Source: Pontibacter harenae
GTDB taxonomy: Bacteria > Bacteroidota > Bacteroidia > Cytophagales > Hymenobacteraceae
Direction of reading: 5' to 3'
DNA length: 64,000 bases
Assembly (NCBI RefSeq): GCF_020907245.1
Contig: NZ_JAJJWH010000003.1
Span: forward strand, 124,001-188,000
Made by a program: the position numbers and the translations under genes. Below are positions 27,260 to 36,375 of this stretch, one piece after another. Numbering within the stretch: the stretch's first letter is position 1; each line of letters begins with the position of its first letter. The notes under the pieces were generated by a model, which saw nothing but the letters and a program-made list of their open reading frames with translations, did no database searches and was not told the DNA's origin.

Positions 27260-28765
27260 ATGATAGATCTTAAACAATACGAAGTGTGGTTTGTGACAGG
27301 CAGCCAGCACTTATACGGAGAAGAAACACTTAGACAAGTTGCAGAACATTCTCAAAAAATAGCTCAGGGCTTAGACCAATCTGCAAACGTACCTGTGCGG
27401 GTAGTGTTTAAACCAGTGGTTAAAACAACTGAAGAAATTTACCGCATCTGCCAGGATGCCAACGTAGCCGAAAACTGCGTAGGTGTAGTTGCCTGGATGC
27501 ACACATTCTCTCCTGCCAAAATGTGGATTGGCGGCCTTAAAATACTTAAGAAGCCACTTTTGCACTTGCACACACAGTTTAACCGTGATATTCCGTGGAG
27601 TTCCATCGATATGGACTTCATGAACCTGAACCAGAGTGCGCATGGCGACCGTGAATTCGGATTCATAGTTTCAAGAATGCGCATTAACCGCAAGGTAGTT
27701 GTTGGGCATTGGGAAGAGGAATCTGTGCAGAAGCAGATCGGCGACTGGAGCCGTGTAGCCTGCGGCTGGCACGACTGGCAAGGTGCAAAGTATGCCCGTA
27801 TTGGTGACAACATGCGCTTTGTAGCCGTAACAGAAGGTGATAAAGTAGAAGCAGAAATGCAGCTTGGCTTCTCTGTGAATACTTATGGCGTAGGTGACCT
27901 GGTTAAAGTTATCAACGCGATCAGCGACAGTGCTGTGGATGAACTGACCAAAGAATACGAAGAACGATATGCCGTTGTGGAATCTCTTCGTAAAGGTGGT
28001 GCTCAGTACAACTCGCTAAGAGAGGCTGCTAAGATAGAAATTGGTCTACGTACTTTCTTGGAAGAAGGCAACTTTAAAGGGTTTTCTGACACGTTCGAAG
28101 ACCTGCATGGCATGGTACAGTTACCAGGTATAGCAGCTCAGCGTTTAATGGGCCAAGGCTATGGCTTTGCTGGCGAAGGTGACTGGAAAACAGCTGCCTT
28201 GGTTAGAGCCATGAAAGTAATGGGTAGTGGCCTGAAAGGTGGCAACGCCTTTATGGAAGACTATACTTACCACTTCGATCCTAACAATGCACTTGTACTA
28301 GGTTCGCACATGCTGGAGATCGACGAATCTATTGCAAACGGCAAACCTTCTTGTGAAATTCATCCGCTAGGTATTGGTGGCAAAGAAGATCCTGTTCGTT
28401 TAGTGTTTAACGTAGTAGGTGGTCCTGCGCTAAACGCATCTATCATAGACATGGGTAACCGCTTCAGGTTATTAGTGAACGAGGTAGAGGCCGTAGAGCC
28501 GCAGCACGACCTGCCAAACCTGCCAGTTGCACGCGTACTTTGGAAGCCATACCCAGATATGAAAACTGGATGCGCTGCCTGGATATTAGCTGGAGGTGCA
28601 CACCACACCTGCTACAGCCAAAACCTAAGCTCAGAGCAACTGCAGGATTTTGCCAACATAGCTGGTATAGAGTGCGTGGTAATCGACAAAGAAACACGCC
28701 TTCGCCAGTTGCAGAACGAACTGCGCTGGAGCGAAGCTTATTACCAGATCAACCGCACTTTCTAG
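27260..28765 (+). CDS. araA: L-arabinose isomerase
   Basis: The 501-residue cytoplasmic enzyme interconverts L-arabinose and L-ribulose. Metal and catalytic residues fall at the same positions as in E. coli AraA: Glu306 ([10 protein letters not shown]), Glu333 (FMEDYTYHF), His350 (LGSHMLEI) and a histidine in GGAHHTC (448/449). The start [22 protein letters not shown] is the standard family N-terminus. Length is normal. It is transcribed on its own between two terminators, with a candidate AraR operator just upstream. It is the first step of the pathway completed by AraB and AraD. Confidence 0.97.
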   Translation: MIDLKQYEVWFVTGSQHLYGEETLRQVAEHSQKIAQGLDQSANVPVRVVFKPVVKTTEEIYRICQDANVAENCVGVVAWMHTFSPAKMWIGGLKILKKPLLHLHTQFNRDIPWSSIDMDFMNLNQSAHGDREFGFIVSRMRINRKVVVGHWEEESVQKQIGDWSRVACGWHDWQGAKYARIGDNMRFVAVTEGDKVEAEMQLGFSVNTYGVGDLVKVINAISDSAVDELTKEYEERYAVVESLRKGGAQYNSLREAAKIEIGLRTFLEEGNFKGFSDTFEDLHGMVQLPGIAAQRLMGQGYGFAGEGDWKTAALVRAMKVMGSGLKGGNAFMEDYTYHFDPNNALVLGSHMLEIDESIANGKPSCEIHPLGIGGKEDPVRLVFNVVGGPALNASIIDMGNRFRLLVNEVEAVEPQHDLPNLPVARVLWKPYPDMKTGCAAWILAGGAHHTCYSQNLSSEQLQDFANIAGIECVVIDKETRLRQLQNELRWSEAYYQINRTF

Positions 28766-28791
28766 TGTAACAAAAGTTTTAAACTTTTATA

Positions 28792-28832
28792 TAAACCAAA
28801 AGAGCAGGCATATTGCCTGCTCTTTTGGTTTA
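28792..28832. terminator. bidirectional terminator after araA
   Basis: Two 19-base arms (28792-28810 and 28814-28832) with a 3-base loop. The GC core AGAGCAGGCA is flanked by A-rich and T-rich ends, so it can stop araA and also leftward transcription from the HAD gene side. Confidence 0.85.
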
Positions 28833-28965
28833 TAATTACGTGTGCCTTCTGAACTGAAACCTCTTTCGCCTTAATCTTACTTGTTCCCAAATTACAAGTT
28901 TATTGGAATAGAAAGATTTCTCACTTCAATAAAAAACATGCTGGCTGTAGAAGATTAAGCTATTA

Positions 28966-29631
28966 CTACTTAAAGAAGTTCGTGATGTAAGGGTCGTTAT
29001 AATCTTCTATAAAAGCGACGACATTTTTATATTGGCTAAAATCTTCCTTCGGATGCGCAGTTAAAATAACGATACAATCCATACCAGCATTCTCAGCAGC
29101 CTCTACCCCTTTTGGCGCATCTTCCAGCACCACACACTCTGATGGGGCAAAATTCAGCTTTTCGGCCGCTTTCAGAAAAGTTTCTGGGTCAGGCTTGCTA
29201 TGGTGTACATCATCGGCACTTACAATGGCATCAAAATAACGCCGTACGTCCAGGTTATCCAGCACAAAATCGATGTTATCAGTGATGGCAGCCGAAGCAA
29301 TGGCCATTTTAATATTATGTTCAGTGGCATCCTCTAAAAACTTTTCCAATCCGTTAATCAGCTTCAGGTTCGGCTTGTATTCGCTTTGGTAGCGCTTTTC
29401 CTTTTTAATAGAAAGCTCTTCCGCCTCTTCATCAGAGAATTTATCCTCTCCAAAAATACGGTTCAATACTTCCCTATTCTTACCGTACATCTGTTTTTGT
29501 ACCTCCTCCCACGTCAGGTCAGCTCCTAAATCCTCATTTAGTACACCATACCAGGCTTTGCCATGATAGTGCATATCATCAATCACAGTACCATTTAAAT
29601 CGAAAAGAAGCGCTTTATAGTTATTACCCAT
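28966..29631 (-). CDS. HAD-family hydrolase, beta-phosphoglucomutase-like, motif I DxN
   Basis: The 221-residue protein has the HAD subfamily I fold: motif I FDLNGTVIDD (Asp11, Asn13), a helical cap (about 18-90), motif II Ser in IASAA, motif III Lys in HSKPDPETF and motif IV VVLEDAPKG. The nucleophile Asp11 is present, but the residue two positions later, normally the Asp acid/base, is Asn13. This DLNGT variant recurs in a Bacteroidota group, so it is probably not a sequencing error. Loss of the acid/base would slow phosphoryl transfer or change the mechanism. Substrate unknown; a sugar phosphate is likely. It stands alone between arabinose and pectin genes. Confidence 0.88.
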   Translation of the reverse strand: MGNNYKALLFDLNGTVIDDMHYHGKAWYGVLNEDLGADLTWEEVQKQMYGKNREVLNRIFGEDKFSDEEAEELSIKKEKRYQSEYKPNLKLINGLEKFLEDATEHNIKMAIASAAITDNIDFVLDNLDVRRYFDAIVSADDVHHSKPDPETFLKAAEKLNFAPSECVVLEDAPKGVEAAENAGMDCIVILTAHPKEDFSQYKNVVAFIEDYNDPYITNFFK

Positions 29632-29820
29632 TTTAGTTTTATCCTTTTATTCTCGCTGCTGTTATACTTTATCAGATGTTTAAAGTTGTAACAACACGCG
29701 ATGCAGTTCTGTAAAATCAATTTAGTGAAAAGGCAAACGGAGATCTTCATGCCCATTTCAGGAAAAAAATTCATGCATACAGTTACTAAGTAGCTGTGTG
29801 TTTACAGAAGCCAAAAGCTT

Positions 29821-30438
29821 CTACTTCGTTGGCATCAGGCTGATCAGTTCGGAAATATTCACTTCAAGGTTAGCTTGTGCTTCAAGTATAAGCGTTACCT
29901 TCTCTGGCTGCGGCAAAACATCCTGCACCAGAACACCCTCTACTGCACCTGTAAGTTTAAGCCCTTTCAGCTCAAGCCCTTTTTCCAGCATCGTGTTGGC
30001 TTTCTTCAACTCTGTTGCAAGGATTTCCTTTATATTTAACCTGCTTTTTTGTATAATCTGATTGTAGGCTACTTTATTAACCAGCACTTCTAAGGCCGTG
30101 TTGTAAAAGCCGCTGGTTGTTTTGGCCTCCATATTAAACCGCTGAACAAATAGCTGTTGTGCCGTATTATCATAAGTTAATTTAGCCTGCACATACAGCT
30201 CCACCTGGTCCCGCTTAAGCACCGTTCGTAGCACTCGAATTTTCACTCTTAATATGATGTTGTAGGTGCCTGAACTACTGCCTACCACCCCTACATCCAG
30301 AATTTGAGCGTAAGGAGAGGCCTTCACTCCTTCCTCTAGTTTGGGAATGTATTCGCCAACCATTTTCTTTTTGAGTACCTCCTCCAGGGCAGGATAAGTT
30401 ACTCCTATCGGCAAATGCACTTTTATTTGATTTTCCAT
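29821..30438 (-). CDS. DUF4403-like protein
   Basis: The frame is open from 30483, but the MENQIKVHLPIGVTYPALEE start at 30438 (206 residues) is favoured, because the preceding 15 residues look like untranslated sequence. The content is alternating beta-strands and amphipathic helices with repeated IILRVKIRVLRT, LYVQAKLTYDNT and VTLILEAQANLEVNISELI blocks, resembling the lipid-binding-like fold of the DUF4403 family; it seems shorter than usual members. No signal peptide or catalytic motif is visible. It lies between the HAD gene (189-base gap) and the GH43 gene, separated from the latter by a terminator. Function unknown. Confidence 0.6.
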   Translation of the reverse strand: MENQIKVHLPIGVTYPALEEVLKKKMVGEYIPKLEEGVKASPYAQILDVGVVGSSSGTYNIILRVKIRVLRTVLKRDQVELYVQAKLTYDNTAQQLFVQRFNMEAKTTSGFYNTALEVLVNKVAYNQIIQKSRLNIKEILATELKKANTMLEKGLELKGLKLTGAVEGVLVQDVLPQPEKVTLILEAQANLEVNISELISLMPTK

Positions 30439-30524
30439 AGAATAAACTCCAGTAAAGAGAAAGTATGAGCTACACTCCTCCACTGCCTGCCTAACGCAGG
30501 CAAAAAAACTGGTTTACCAAAAAT

Positions 30525-30560
30525 AGAAAAAAAATACCTCAAACGTATGCTTGAGGTATT
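30525..30560 (-). terminator. terminator of the GH105-GH43 unit
   Basis: The stem AATACCTCAA/TTGAGGTATT (30533-30542 and 30551-30560) with an 8-base loop is followed in minus sense by a T-run. It lies 135 bases past the GH43 stop codon and separates it from the DUF4403-like gene. Confidence 0.7.
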
Positions 30561-30694
30561 GGAAGTGTCCTAGCCAGAACTCATCGTGAATCAACTATGC
30601 ACCCACTCTAGTTTAAATATTTATGAAGTAACTACTTTATAAGTGCTTTTTTTAGCCTCAATCTTTTAACAAATTAACTGTTGCCTTCAGTAAC

Positions 30695-31633
30695 TCATTG
30701 CAGTTTCTCAAACTCAGCCTTTGTTACTTTAAAGATAGAGCCATGCCGCATACCTTTCGGAAATGATATCTTATCAGAGATATCGGTCCAGTTCTGCATA
30801 TCTTCTGACTGCACAGCTCCCATACTATGCTCAGTATACTTATCGAAGTAGACAAGCCATTTATCTCCGAGCTTTAGTGTTGTCGGCCCTTCTGCCCAGT
30901 AGTTGCCCGTAATGGGCGGCCCAGCTTCACTATAAGGTCCTGTTAAACTTTCACTATAGGCCATTCTAATATTCTTCTTAGCTGGCTCCCTCGTTTCGTC
31001 TTTCAGAAACATCACGTATCGGTTATCGTCTTTTATAATCGTAGCATCTATAACGTTAAAGCCTGGGTCGTATAGCAGCTTTGTTTCGCTAAAATTCTTA
31101 AAATCCTTGGTGGTGACGTAATACATGCGGTGGTTATACGCATCATCCTTCTCAGACTGAGTCTCAGGGTAAAGGCCTGTGATCGTAGTGGCCCAGTAGA
31201 TCATGTATTCCTTCTTCTCCTCATTATACGTCAGCTCAGGTGCCCATGTGTTACGAGCTTTAGGCTCATGCGCCATAACAGGTACAAACTGCTGCTCCGA
31301 CCAATGTAGCAAATCATCTGAACTAGCGTAGCCAAGGCCTTTCTCATTCCAGCTTACCGTCCATACCATATGAAACCTACCGTCTGCGCCGCGGATAATG
31401 CAGGGGTCGCGCATCAGTTTATCGTTGCCTGCAGTTGGTTTCAGAAAAATAGAATCGTTCTTTAGCGCCTGCCAATTATAGCCATCCAGGCTGTAAGCTA
31501 GGTGCAGCCCATCTCCATTGCCTTTAAAATAGGAAAACAAATACACCTCCTCTGCCTGCGCAGGCTGTTTCTTGGTAGAAGCACAGGAGCAAAAGATAAA
31601 TAAGATTAAAAAGAAGAACGGCAATTGCCTCAT
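30695..31633 (-). CDS. GH43 glycosidase lipoprotein of the RG-I block
   Basis: The 312-residue lipoprotein (Cys17 in IFCSC) is a small propeller enzyme. Asp76 (LMRDPCI), Asp196 (NVIDATII) and Glu248 (YWAEGPT) give the GH43 triad, although the first motif differs from the arabinan GH43 genes in this window. The segment YWATTITGLYPETQSEKDD suggests the branch found beside GH105 in rhamnogalacturonan loci, where arabinofuranosidase or galactosidase activity on side chains is known. It follows the GH105 gene by 34 bases and is co-transcribed with it. Specific activity undetermined. Confidence 0.8.
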   Translation of the reverse strand: MRQLPFFFLILFIFCSCASTKKQPAQAEEVYLFSYFKGNGDGLHLAYSLDGYNWQALKNDSIFLKPTAGNDKLMRDPCIIRGADGRFHMVWTVSWNEKGLGYASSDDLLHWSEQQFVPVMAHEPKARNTWAPELTYNEEKKEYMIYWATTITGLYPETQSEKDDAYNHRMYYVTTKDFKNFSETKLLYDPGFNVIDATIIKDDNRYVMFLKDETREPAKKNIRMAYSESLTGPYSEAGPPITGNYWAEGPTTLKLGDKWLVYFDKYTEHSMGAVQSEDMQNWTDISDKISFPKGMRHGSIFKVTKAEFEKLQ

Positions 31634-31667
31634 GTTGCTACTAGTTAAGATAAATTCAAAAACTAAT

Positions 31668-32819
31668 TTACTTCATCCTTATAATTTCTGTACCAGCAAG
31701 CAGGAAACAACCAAGGCCATAGTCTTCGAAATCTGGTTTGCTGGTGTACGAAACTGGCTGCCCGTCTTTAGGCTCTTTGCCCGTACCCTGCACATAGCCC
31801 AGAAAGCCATTCGGATGCACAGCCTCCTTCTCCATCGCGTTCCATGCTTTTGCAATAGCTGGCTTATACATCTTTGGGTCAAGTAAACCATTATTAACCC
31901 CCCAAGCCATACCATAAGTAAATAAAGCAGTGCCAGTCGTTTCTTTTCCACCGAAGTGGTTAGGGTCGTGCAGACTTACATTCCAGAAGCCATCCTCTCT
32001 TTGCAGCGGCATCAGTGCCTCCATCATTTCCAGGTAAGTTTTCTCATACTCCTCGCGGTGCGGCGCATCTTTTGGCAGTGTATCTAACACTCTTACAAGC
32101 GCACCTACCACCCAGCCATTGCCTCTGGACCAGTAGCAGTCTTCACCGTTTGGCGCTTTGTAAGGCGGCACAAAATCAGCATCGCGCCACCAAAGGCCGT
32201 CTTCTGGGTTATACAAACCTCCGCCTATTTCCGTTTTAGAAGTGCTGTATAAGTCATACATTTTTGCATGATAAGCAGCGGCATCCTGTGGGTAAATCTC
32301 GCCTAACTGCGCATACAGTGGCATTGCCATCATCAGAGCGTCAATCCAGGTCCAGTCATCCGATTTGCTACTGTTCACCATGTTATCCACAGATGCTTTT
32401 ATTGATTCAATTCTTTCTGGCTTCTGATCAATTTTATAAAGCTCTATATAAGTCTGCCCGCAGGTCTGGTAGTCGGCGTGACGCACATGGTCACCTCCTG
32501 TTAGGCCCCAATTATGCTTCTGCCCCCACTCTACAGCATAGTCGTAGTATTTCTGTTTTGGGTCTACTTCGTAGAGTTCCATTAACCCGATGTAGTAGAT
32601 GCCACGGGTCCAGATATTGCTGGGGCGAGTTTTATTTGTAACAATCTCCTTACCTGGGTCTGGCCATTTCTGCATAAAATAATCATTGGCAAGGGTAAGA
32701 GTTTCGAGTATCTTACTCTTCTTCGGTAGTTTTTCAGTACCTACATCCTGCGTTTTACAGGCAAAGGCAAACAAACACAAAAAGAAGCTAATCCGAACAA
32801 ATGTTTTACTGGTGGTCAT
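31668..32819 (-). CDS. GH105 unsaturated rhamnogalacturonyl hydrolase, lipoprotein
   Basis: The 383-residue lipoprotein (Cys21 in FAFAC) has an (alpha/alpha)6 barrel. Asp160 in DWTWIDALMMAMPLYAQ aligns with the catalytic Asp of the YteR type; the second conserved region is HADYQTCGQTYIEL (Asp116). It removes the unsaturated galacturonyl residue left at the non-reducing end by RG lyases. It leads the minus unit with the GH43, 34 bases apart, and is divergent from the second GH105. A candidate 10-bp direct-repeat regulatory site lies about 150 bases upstream. No RG lyase gene is visible in the window, so the lyase must be elsewhere. Confidence 0.9.
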   Translation of the reverse strand: MTTSKTFVRISFFLCLFAFACKTQDVGTEKLPKKSKILETLTLANDYFMQKWPDPGKEIVTNKTRPSNIWTRGIYYIGLMELYEVDPKQKYYDYAVEWGQKHNWGLTGGDHVRHADYQTCGQTYIELYKIDQKPERIESIKASVDNMVNSSKSDDWTWIDALMMAMPLYAQLGEIYPQDAAAYHAKMYDLYSTSKTEIGGGLYNPEDGLWWRDADFVPPYKAPNGEDCYWSRGNGWVVGALVRVLDTLPKDAPHREEYEKTYLEMMEALMPLQREDGFWNVSLHDPNHFGGKETTGTALFTYGMAWGVNNGLLDPKMYKPAIAKAWNAMEKEAVHPNGFLGYVQGTGKEPKDGQPVSYTSKPDFEDYGLGCFLLAGTEIIRMK

Positions 32820-32970
32820 GTGATTATTTATAATATACTGCTCTATAGTTAATATTGCCTCGTTAGCTGAACTTTGGAAACTATAAAGCTTTCATGGTTC
32901 CTTAAGATACAGCTAAAAGCTAACAAAGCACTTCTACTAAGCTAAAAGTAATTTACTTGTATTAGCCTTC

Positions 32971-32988
32971 TATCCTGCTCTATCCTGC
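32971..32988 (-). promoter_or_regulatory. candidate RG-I regulator site 1 (10-bp direct repeat)
   Basis: On the minus strand CAGGATAGAGCAGGATA carries AGGATA twice, 10 bases apart, pointing to the GH105 gene at 32819. It is the best copy of the motif. Confidence 0.5.
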
Positions 32989-33081
32989 AAACCACATGCG
33001 CGAACACAAGAGCTACATAATTAACTGTAGAGTTGTCAATGTCCTTCATACTATAGCAGCATATATTCTGCAGCTTCCAAG

Positions 33082-33100
33082 CTGGACAGTACAGGACAGC
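33082..33100 (+). promoter_or_regulatory. candidate RG-I regulator site 2 (10-bp direct repeat)
   Basis: GGACAG at 33084-33089 and again at 33094-33099, 10 bases apart with TACA between, points to the plus-strand GH105 at 33225 (125 bases away). It is a variant of AGGATAG with C for T at one position. Confidence 0.4.
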
Positions 33101-33224
33101 CAACATTCATTTTCTTACTATTTTGGATGATTGCCTTCTAGTGCAGTTAGAAGCAGAAACCTATTTGATGGAAAGCAATCGATGAGGTTCAAAAGAACCA
33201 GCACTAAACTAAAACACCAGCAGC

Positions 33225-34640
33225 ATGAAAGCAGAAGCAACAGATTTTATTTCTGTTAAAGAAAAGCACAATTACTTAAACTATAACTTCAGGAAGGTCT
33301 TGCTTTCCCTTGCCTTCGTAGCAAATTGGCAAACGGCACAAGCACAGACAAAACCCATCAAAATTTCAGACACAAATACACCGCTGCACGCCATGCAGCC
33401 CGACTACCCTACACCATATGGCAACACGACAGTAGAAGATATCACAAAGGTACTCACAAGGGTACACACTTATTTAGACGCCGCCACACCTGCTCGTATG
33501 GTTGACAAAAAAACAGGAAAGCCAGTTACAGACTTAAAAAAACTGAACAGCGATGTTATTATAGAGCAAGGCGACTTTCGATTAACCAGCTATGAGTGGG
33601 GAGTAACATACGCAGGGATGTTGTTAGCTGGAGAAGCTACTGGAGATGCTCGTTTCACAAACTATACAGCAAAGCGCCTGAAATTCCTGGCTGATCTGGC
33701 TCCTTACTACCAGAACGAGCTTAAGAAAAACCCAAAAGCTGAAACGCCACTGCGCCAGGTGCTGTCACCCCATGCCTTGGATGACGCAGGCGCAATGTGC
33801 GCCGCCATGATAAAGGCTGGCCGTTACGGTGTCACAACAGCTGATCTACGCCCTTTGATTGATAACTACATAGACTATATCAGCAACAAGGAGTTTCGCC
33901 TGGCCGACGGTACATTAGCACGAAACCGTCCGCTGCCGAATACCATTTGGCTGGATGACCTGTTTATGAGTGTGCCAGCGTTGGCGCAGATGGGAAAGCT
34001 AACGGGAGAGCGGCGCTACTATGATGATGCTGTAAAACAGGTGGTCCAGTTTTCTGATCGCATGTTCAACAAAGAGAAAGGCTTGTATATGCATGGTTGG
34101 GTGCAGGGTATGGAGCCGCACCCGCAGTTCCACTGGGCACGCGCCAATGGCTGGGCAGTAATGACGTTAGTAGAACTGCTCGAGGTGCTACCCCAGGACC
34201 ACCCTGGTTACCCGAAAGTTATGGCTCAACTGAGAGCGCATATACAAGGACTCGCGTCTTACCAGGCAGGTGAAGGATTCTGGCATCAACTCATCGATCG
34301 CAACAATTCATACTTGGAAACCTCTGCCACCGCAATTTATACTTATGCCATTGCCCGCGCCATCAACAAAGGCTGGATCGACAAGCAAGCTTACGGACCT
34401 ATGGTGCTGCTGGCCTGGAACGCTGTAGCGACTAAGGTAAACGAAAAGGGGCAGGTAGAAGGAACCTGCGTGGGCACAGGTATGGCCTTCGATCCAGCCT
34501 TTTACTATTACCGCCCCATTAACGTGTATGCTGCACACAGTTATGGTCCTGTTTTACTCGCAGGTGCTGAAGTTATCAACCTGTTAAAAGGAAACAAACA
34601 CGAAATAAATGATAGTGCAGTTCAATTCTCAGCCAAATAA
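33225..34640 (+). CDS. GH105 unsaturated uronyl hydrolase, second copy
   Basis: This 471-residue protein is longer than its divergent neighbour. The (alpha/alpha)6 core contains NTIWLDDLFMSVPALAQ (Asp244, catalytic position), HWARANGWAVMTLVELLEVLP and the C-terminal SYGPVLLAGAEVI shared with GH105. About 40 residues precede it: a long basic n-region (MKAEATDFISVKEKHNY...) then a hydrophobic stretch ending AQA-QT, so the signal peptide is unusually long; the true start could be downstream at a non-ATG codon. Insertions at 90-120 and 150-185 set it apart from the first GH105, suggesting a different linkage or chain length. It acts on unsaturated galacturonyl (or glucuronyl) oligosaccharides. 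Confidence 0.87.
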   Translation: MKAEATDFISVKEKHNYLNYNFRKVLLSLAFVANWQTAQAQTKPIKISDTNTPLHAMQPDYPTPYGNTTVEDITKVLTRVHTYLDAATPARMVDKKTGKPVTDLKKLNSDVIIEQGDFRLTSYEWGVTYAGMLLAGEATGDARFTNYTAKRLKFLADLAPYYQNELKKNPKAETPLRQVLSPHALDDAGAMCAAMIKAGRYGVTTADLRPLIDNYIDYISNKEFRLADGTLARNRPLPNTIWLDDLFMSVPALAQMGKLTGERRYYDDAVKQVVQFSDRMFNKEKGLYMHGWVQGMEPHPQFHWARANGWAVMTLVELLEVLPQDHPGYPKVMAQLRAHIQGLASYQAGEGFWHQLIDRNNSYLETSATAIYTYAIARAINKGWIDKQAYGPMVLLAWNAVATKVNEKGQVEGTCVGTGMAFDPAFYYYRPINVYAAHSYGPVLLAGAEVINLLKGNKHEINDSAVQFSAK

Positions 34641-34818
34641 AGTAAAAACTGTATATAAATTTAGTGGGTATTTGTGACTCATCTGGTGTTATGCTTTCAT
34701 AAATAGCTTAGGTCTTTTACTCCCTTACTTTGACCTGATCAACTATAAACTCAAAACACCACCAGTTACTAACACTGCATTGGCAGTTCTAAAACCGACT
34801 TCAGCTCTTGAGAAGCAC

Positions 34819-34837
34819 AGGATGGAGCAGGATAGAA
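34819..34837 (+). promoter_or_regulatory. candidate RG-I regulator site 3 before GH28
   Basis: AGGAT at 34819-34823 and 34829-34833, 10 bases apart, reads in the same direction as the GH28 gene and lies about 60 bases before its ATG. Confidence 0.5.
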
Positions 34838-34895
34838 AATCTAACACTAATGACGAACTTAGAGAGAACAGTAACCCTGTGCTTAAACAGAATTC

Positions 34896-36353
34896 ATGAG
34901 ATACTTTAAAAAGAAAACACAGCCTTTTGCTTTCCTTCTTGTTTTGTGCCTATTGGCTTCGGCTTGTACGGCTTTTAAAACTAATCCTGCTAATGACGAT
35001 TTACCTAAACTAGCTTGGTTAAAAGAGGTGGGAGCTAAGAAAATGCCTTCCAGAAAAAAAGTATATGATGCAACAAAGTACGGTGCCGTAAACGACGGTA
35101 AAACACTTAACACTAAAGCGATTCAGGCAGCCATTGATGCTTGTGCAGCCAAAGGCGGAGGCATCATCACTTTTGAACCTGGCGACTACCTTTCTGGCTC
35201 TATCTATCTTAAAAAAGGCGTTCACCTGCGGCTAGACGAGGGAGTTCAGCTGTTAGGAAGCCAGAACCTGGCAGACTATCCTGAAATAGAAACACGTGTG
35301 GCTGGCATCGAGATGAAATGGCCTTCGGCGCTGATCAATGTGCTGGATCAGGAGAATGTGGCCATCTCGGGTAAAGGCGTGGTACATGCGCAGGGTAAGC
35401 CGTTCTGGGACTTGTACTGGAACATGCGCAAAGAGTATGAGCCTAAGGGGTTGCGCTGGATTGTGGATTATGATGCTAAACGTCCGCGCACACTACTGGT
35501 TTCTAAATCTTCTGATGTTACTATCAAGGATATCACCATGAAGCAGGCAGGCTTCTGGACAGTACACATTCTTTATTCAGATCATGTTACCGTTGATGGC
35601 GTTGTCATACAGAATAACATTGACGGCCACGGTCCCAGTACCGATGGCATTGACATTGACTCTTCCTCCTATATACTGGTGCAGAACTGCGACATTGACT
35701 GCAACGACGACAACTTCTGCCTTAAATCTGGCCGTGATTGGGATGGCCTAAGGGTAAACCGTCCAACAGAATACGTCCTGATCCGTGACTGTATTTCACG
35801 CGCGGGAGGCGGCTTAATAACTTTTGGCAGCGAAACATCGGGAGGCATCCGACATGTGCTGGCGCATAACTTGAAAGCTAAAGGAACAGGTGTCGGTATT
35901 CGCTTCAAATCGGCTACTACCAGAGGAGGAACAGTAGAAGAGATTTATATGCAGCAAATAGAGATGGATGGTGTAAAGGTTCCAATCGAAGTTTCTATGA
36001 ACTGGAACCCGAGCTATAGCTATTCAACTTTACCCGAAGGTTACACTTTCGAAACGATTCCGCAGCACTGGAAAACGATGCTAAAAAAAGTAGAGCCAGA
36101 AGAAAAGGGCATCCCTAAGTTCAGAAATGTGTACATCTCCGACATCTATGTAAAAGATGCCACCAAGGCACTTTCTGCTGCTGGCATTCCGCAGTCATCT
36201 ATCGAGAGTTTCCATCTTAGTGATATCAACATAAAAGCTAAAACAGCGGGAGAAATCACTTACGCCAAAAACTGGAAGTTTAATGATGTCGATATCGACA
36301 CAGAAGATAACAGCAAAATTGAAGTGCAGAACAGCACAAACATCAATTTATAA
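34896..36353 (+). CDS. GH28 polygalacturonase/rhamnogalacturonase, lipoprotein
   Basis: The 485-residue lipoprotein (Cys24 in ASAC) is a right-handed beta-helix. GH28 motifs are STDGID (Asp250), NDDNFC (Asp271/Asp272), GSETSGG (311-317, in place of GHG) and RFKSAT (336-341, in place of RIK). It inverts and cleaves galacturonosyl linkages in homogalacturonan or the RG-I backbone; the GSE replacement is common in exo-acting or RG-type members. The following fusion gene starts 22 bases later, so they are co-transcribed. A candidate direct-repeat regulatory site precedes it. Confidence 0.9.
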   Translation: MRYFKKKTQPFAFLLVLCLLASACTAFKTNPANDDLPKLAWLKEVGAKKMPSRKKVYDATKYGAVNDGKTLNTKAIQAAIDACAAKGGGIITFEPGDYLSGSIYLKKGVHLRLDEGVQLLGSQNLADYPEIETRVAGIEMKWPSALINVLDQENVAISGKGVVHAQGKPFWDLYWNMRKEYEPKGLRWIVDYDAKRPRTLLVSKSSDVTIKDITMKQAGFWTVHILYSDHVTVDGVVIQNNIDGHGPSTDGIDIDSSSYILVQNCDIDCNDDNFCLKSGRDWDGLRVNRPTEYVLIRDCISRAGGGLITFGSETSGGIRHVLAHNLKAKGTGVGIRFKSATTRGGTVEEIYMQQIEMDGVKVPIEVSMNWNPSYSYSTLPEGYTFETIPQHWKTMLKKVEPEEKGIPKFRNVYISDIYVKDATKALSAAGIPQSSIESFHLSDINIKAKTAGEITYAKNWKFNDVDIDTEDNSKIEVQNSTNINL

Positions 36354-36375
36354 TATTCTTACTGTAGAATTTGCG

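Larger units (their letters stand above)
32820..33224. other. divergent control region between the two GH105 genes
   Basis: The 405-base gap has no gene. It contains two copies of a 10-bp-period direct repeat (32971-32988 and 33082-33100), each oriented toward a different GH105 gene. Confidence 0.65.

Noticed and set aside
30484-30502. hairpin TGCCTGC/GCAGGCA as a terminator
   Set aside because: The neighbouring run is A on the plus strand and lies on the wrong side for minus-strand termination.
36283-36375. upstream start for the fusion protein
   Set aside because: It overlaps the GH28 C-terminus and the extra residues are not signal-like; the ATG at 36376 starts a normal signal peptide.
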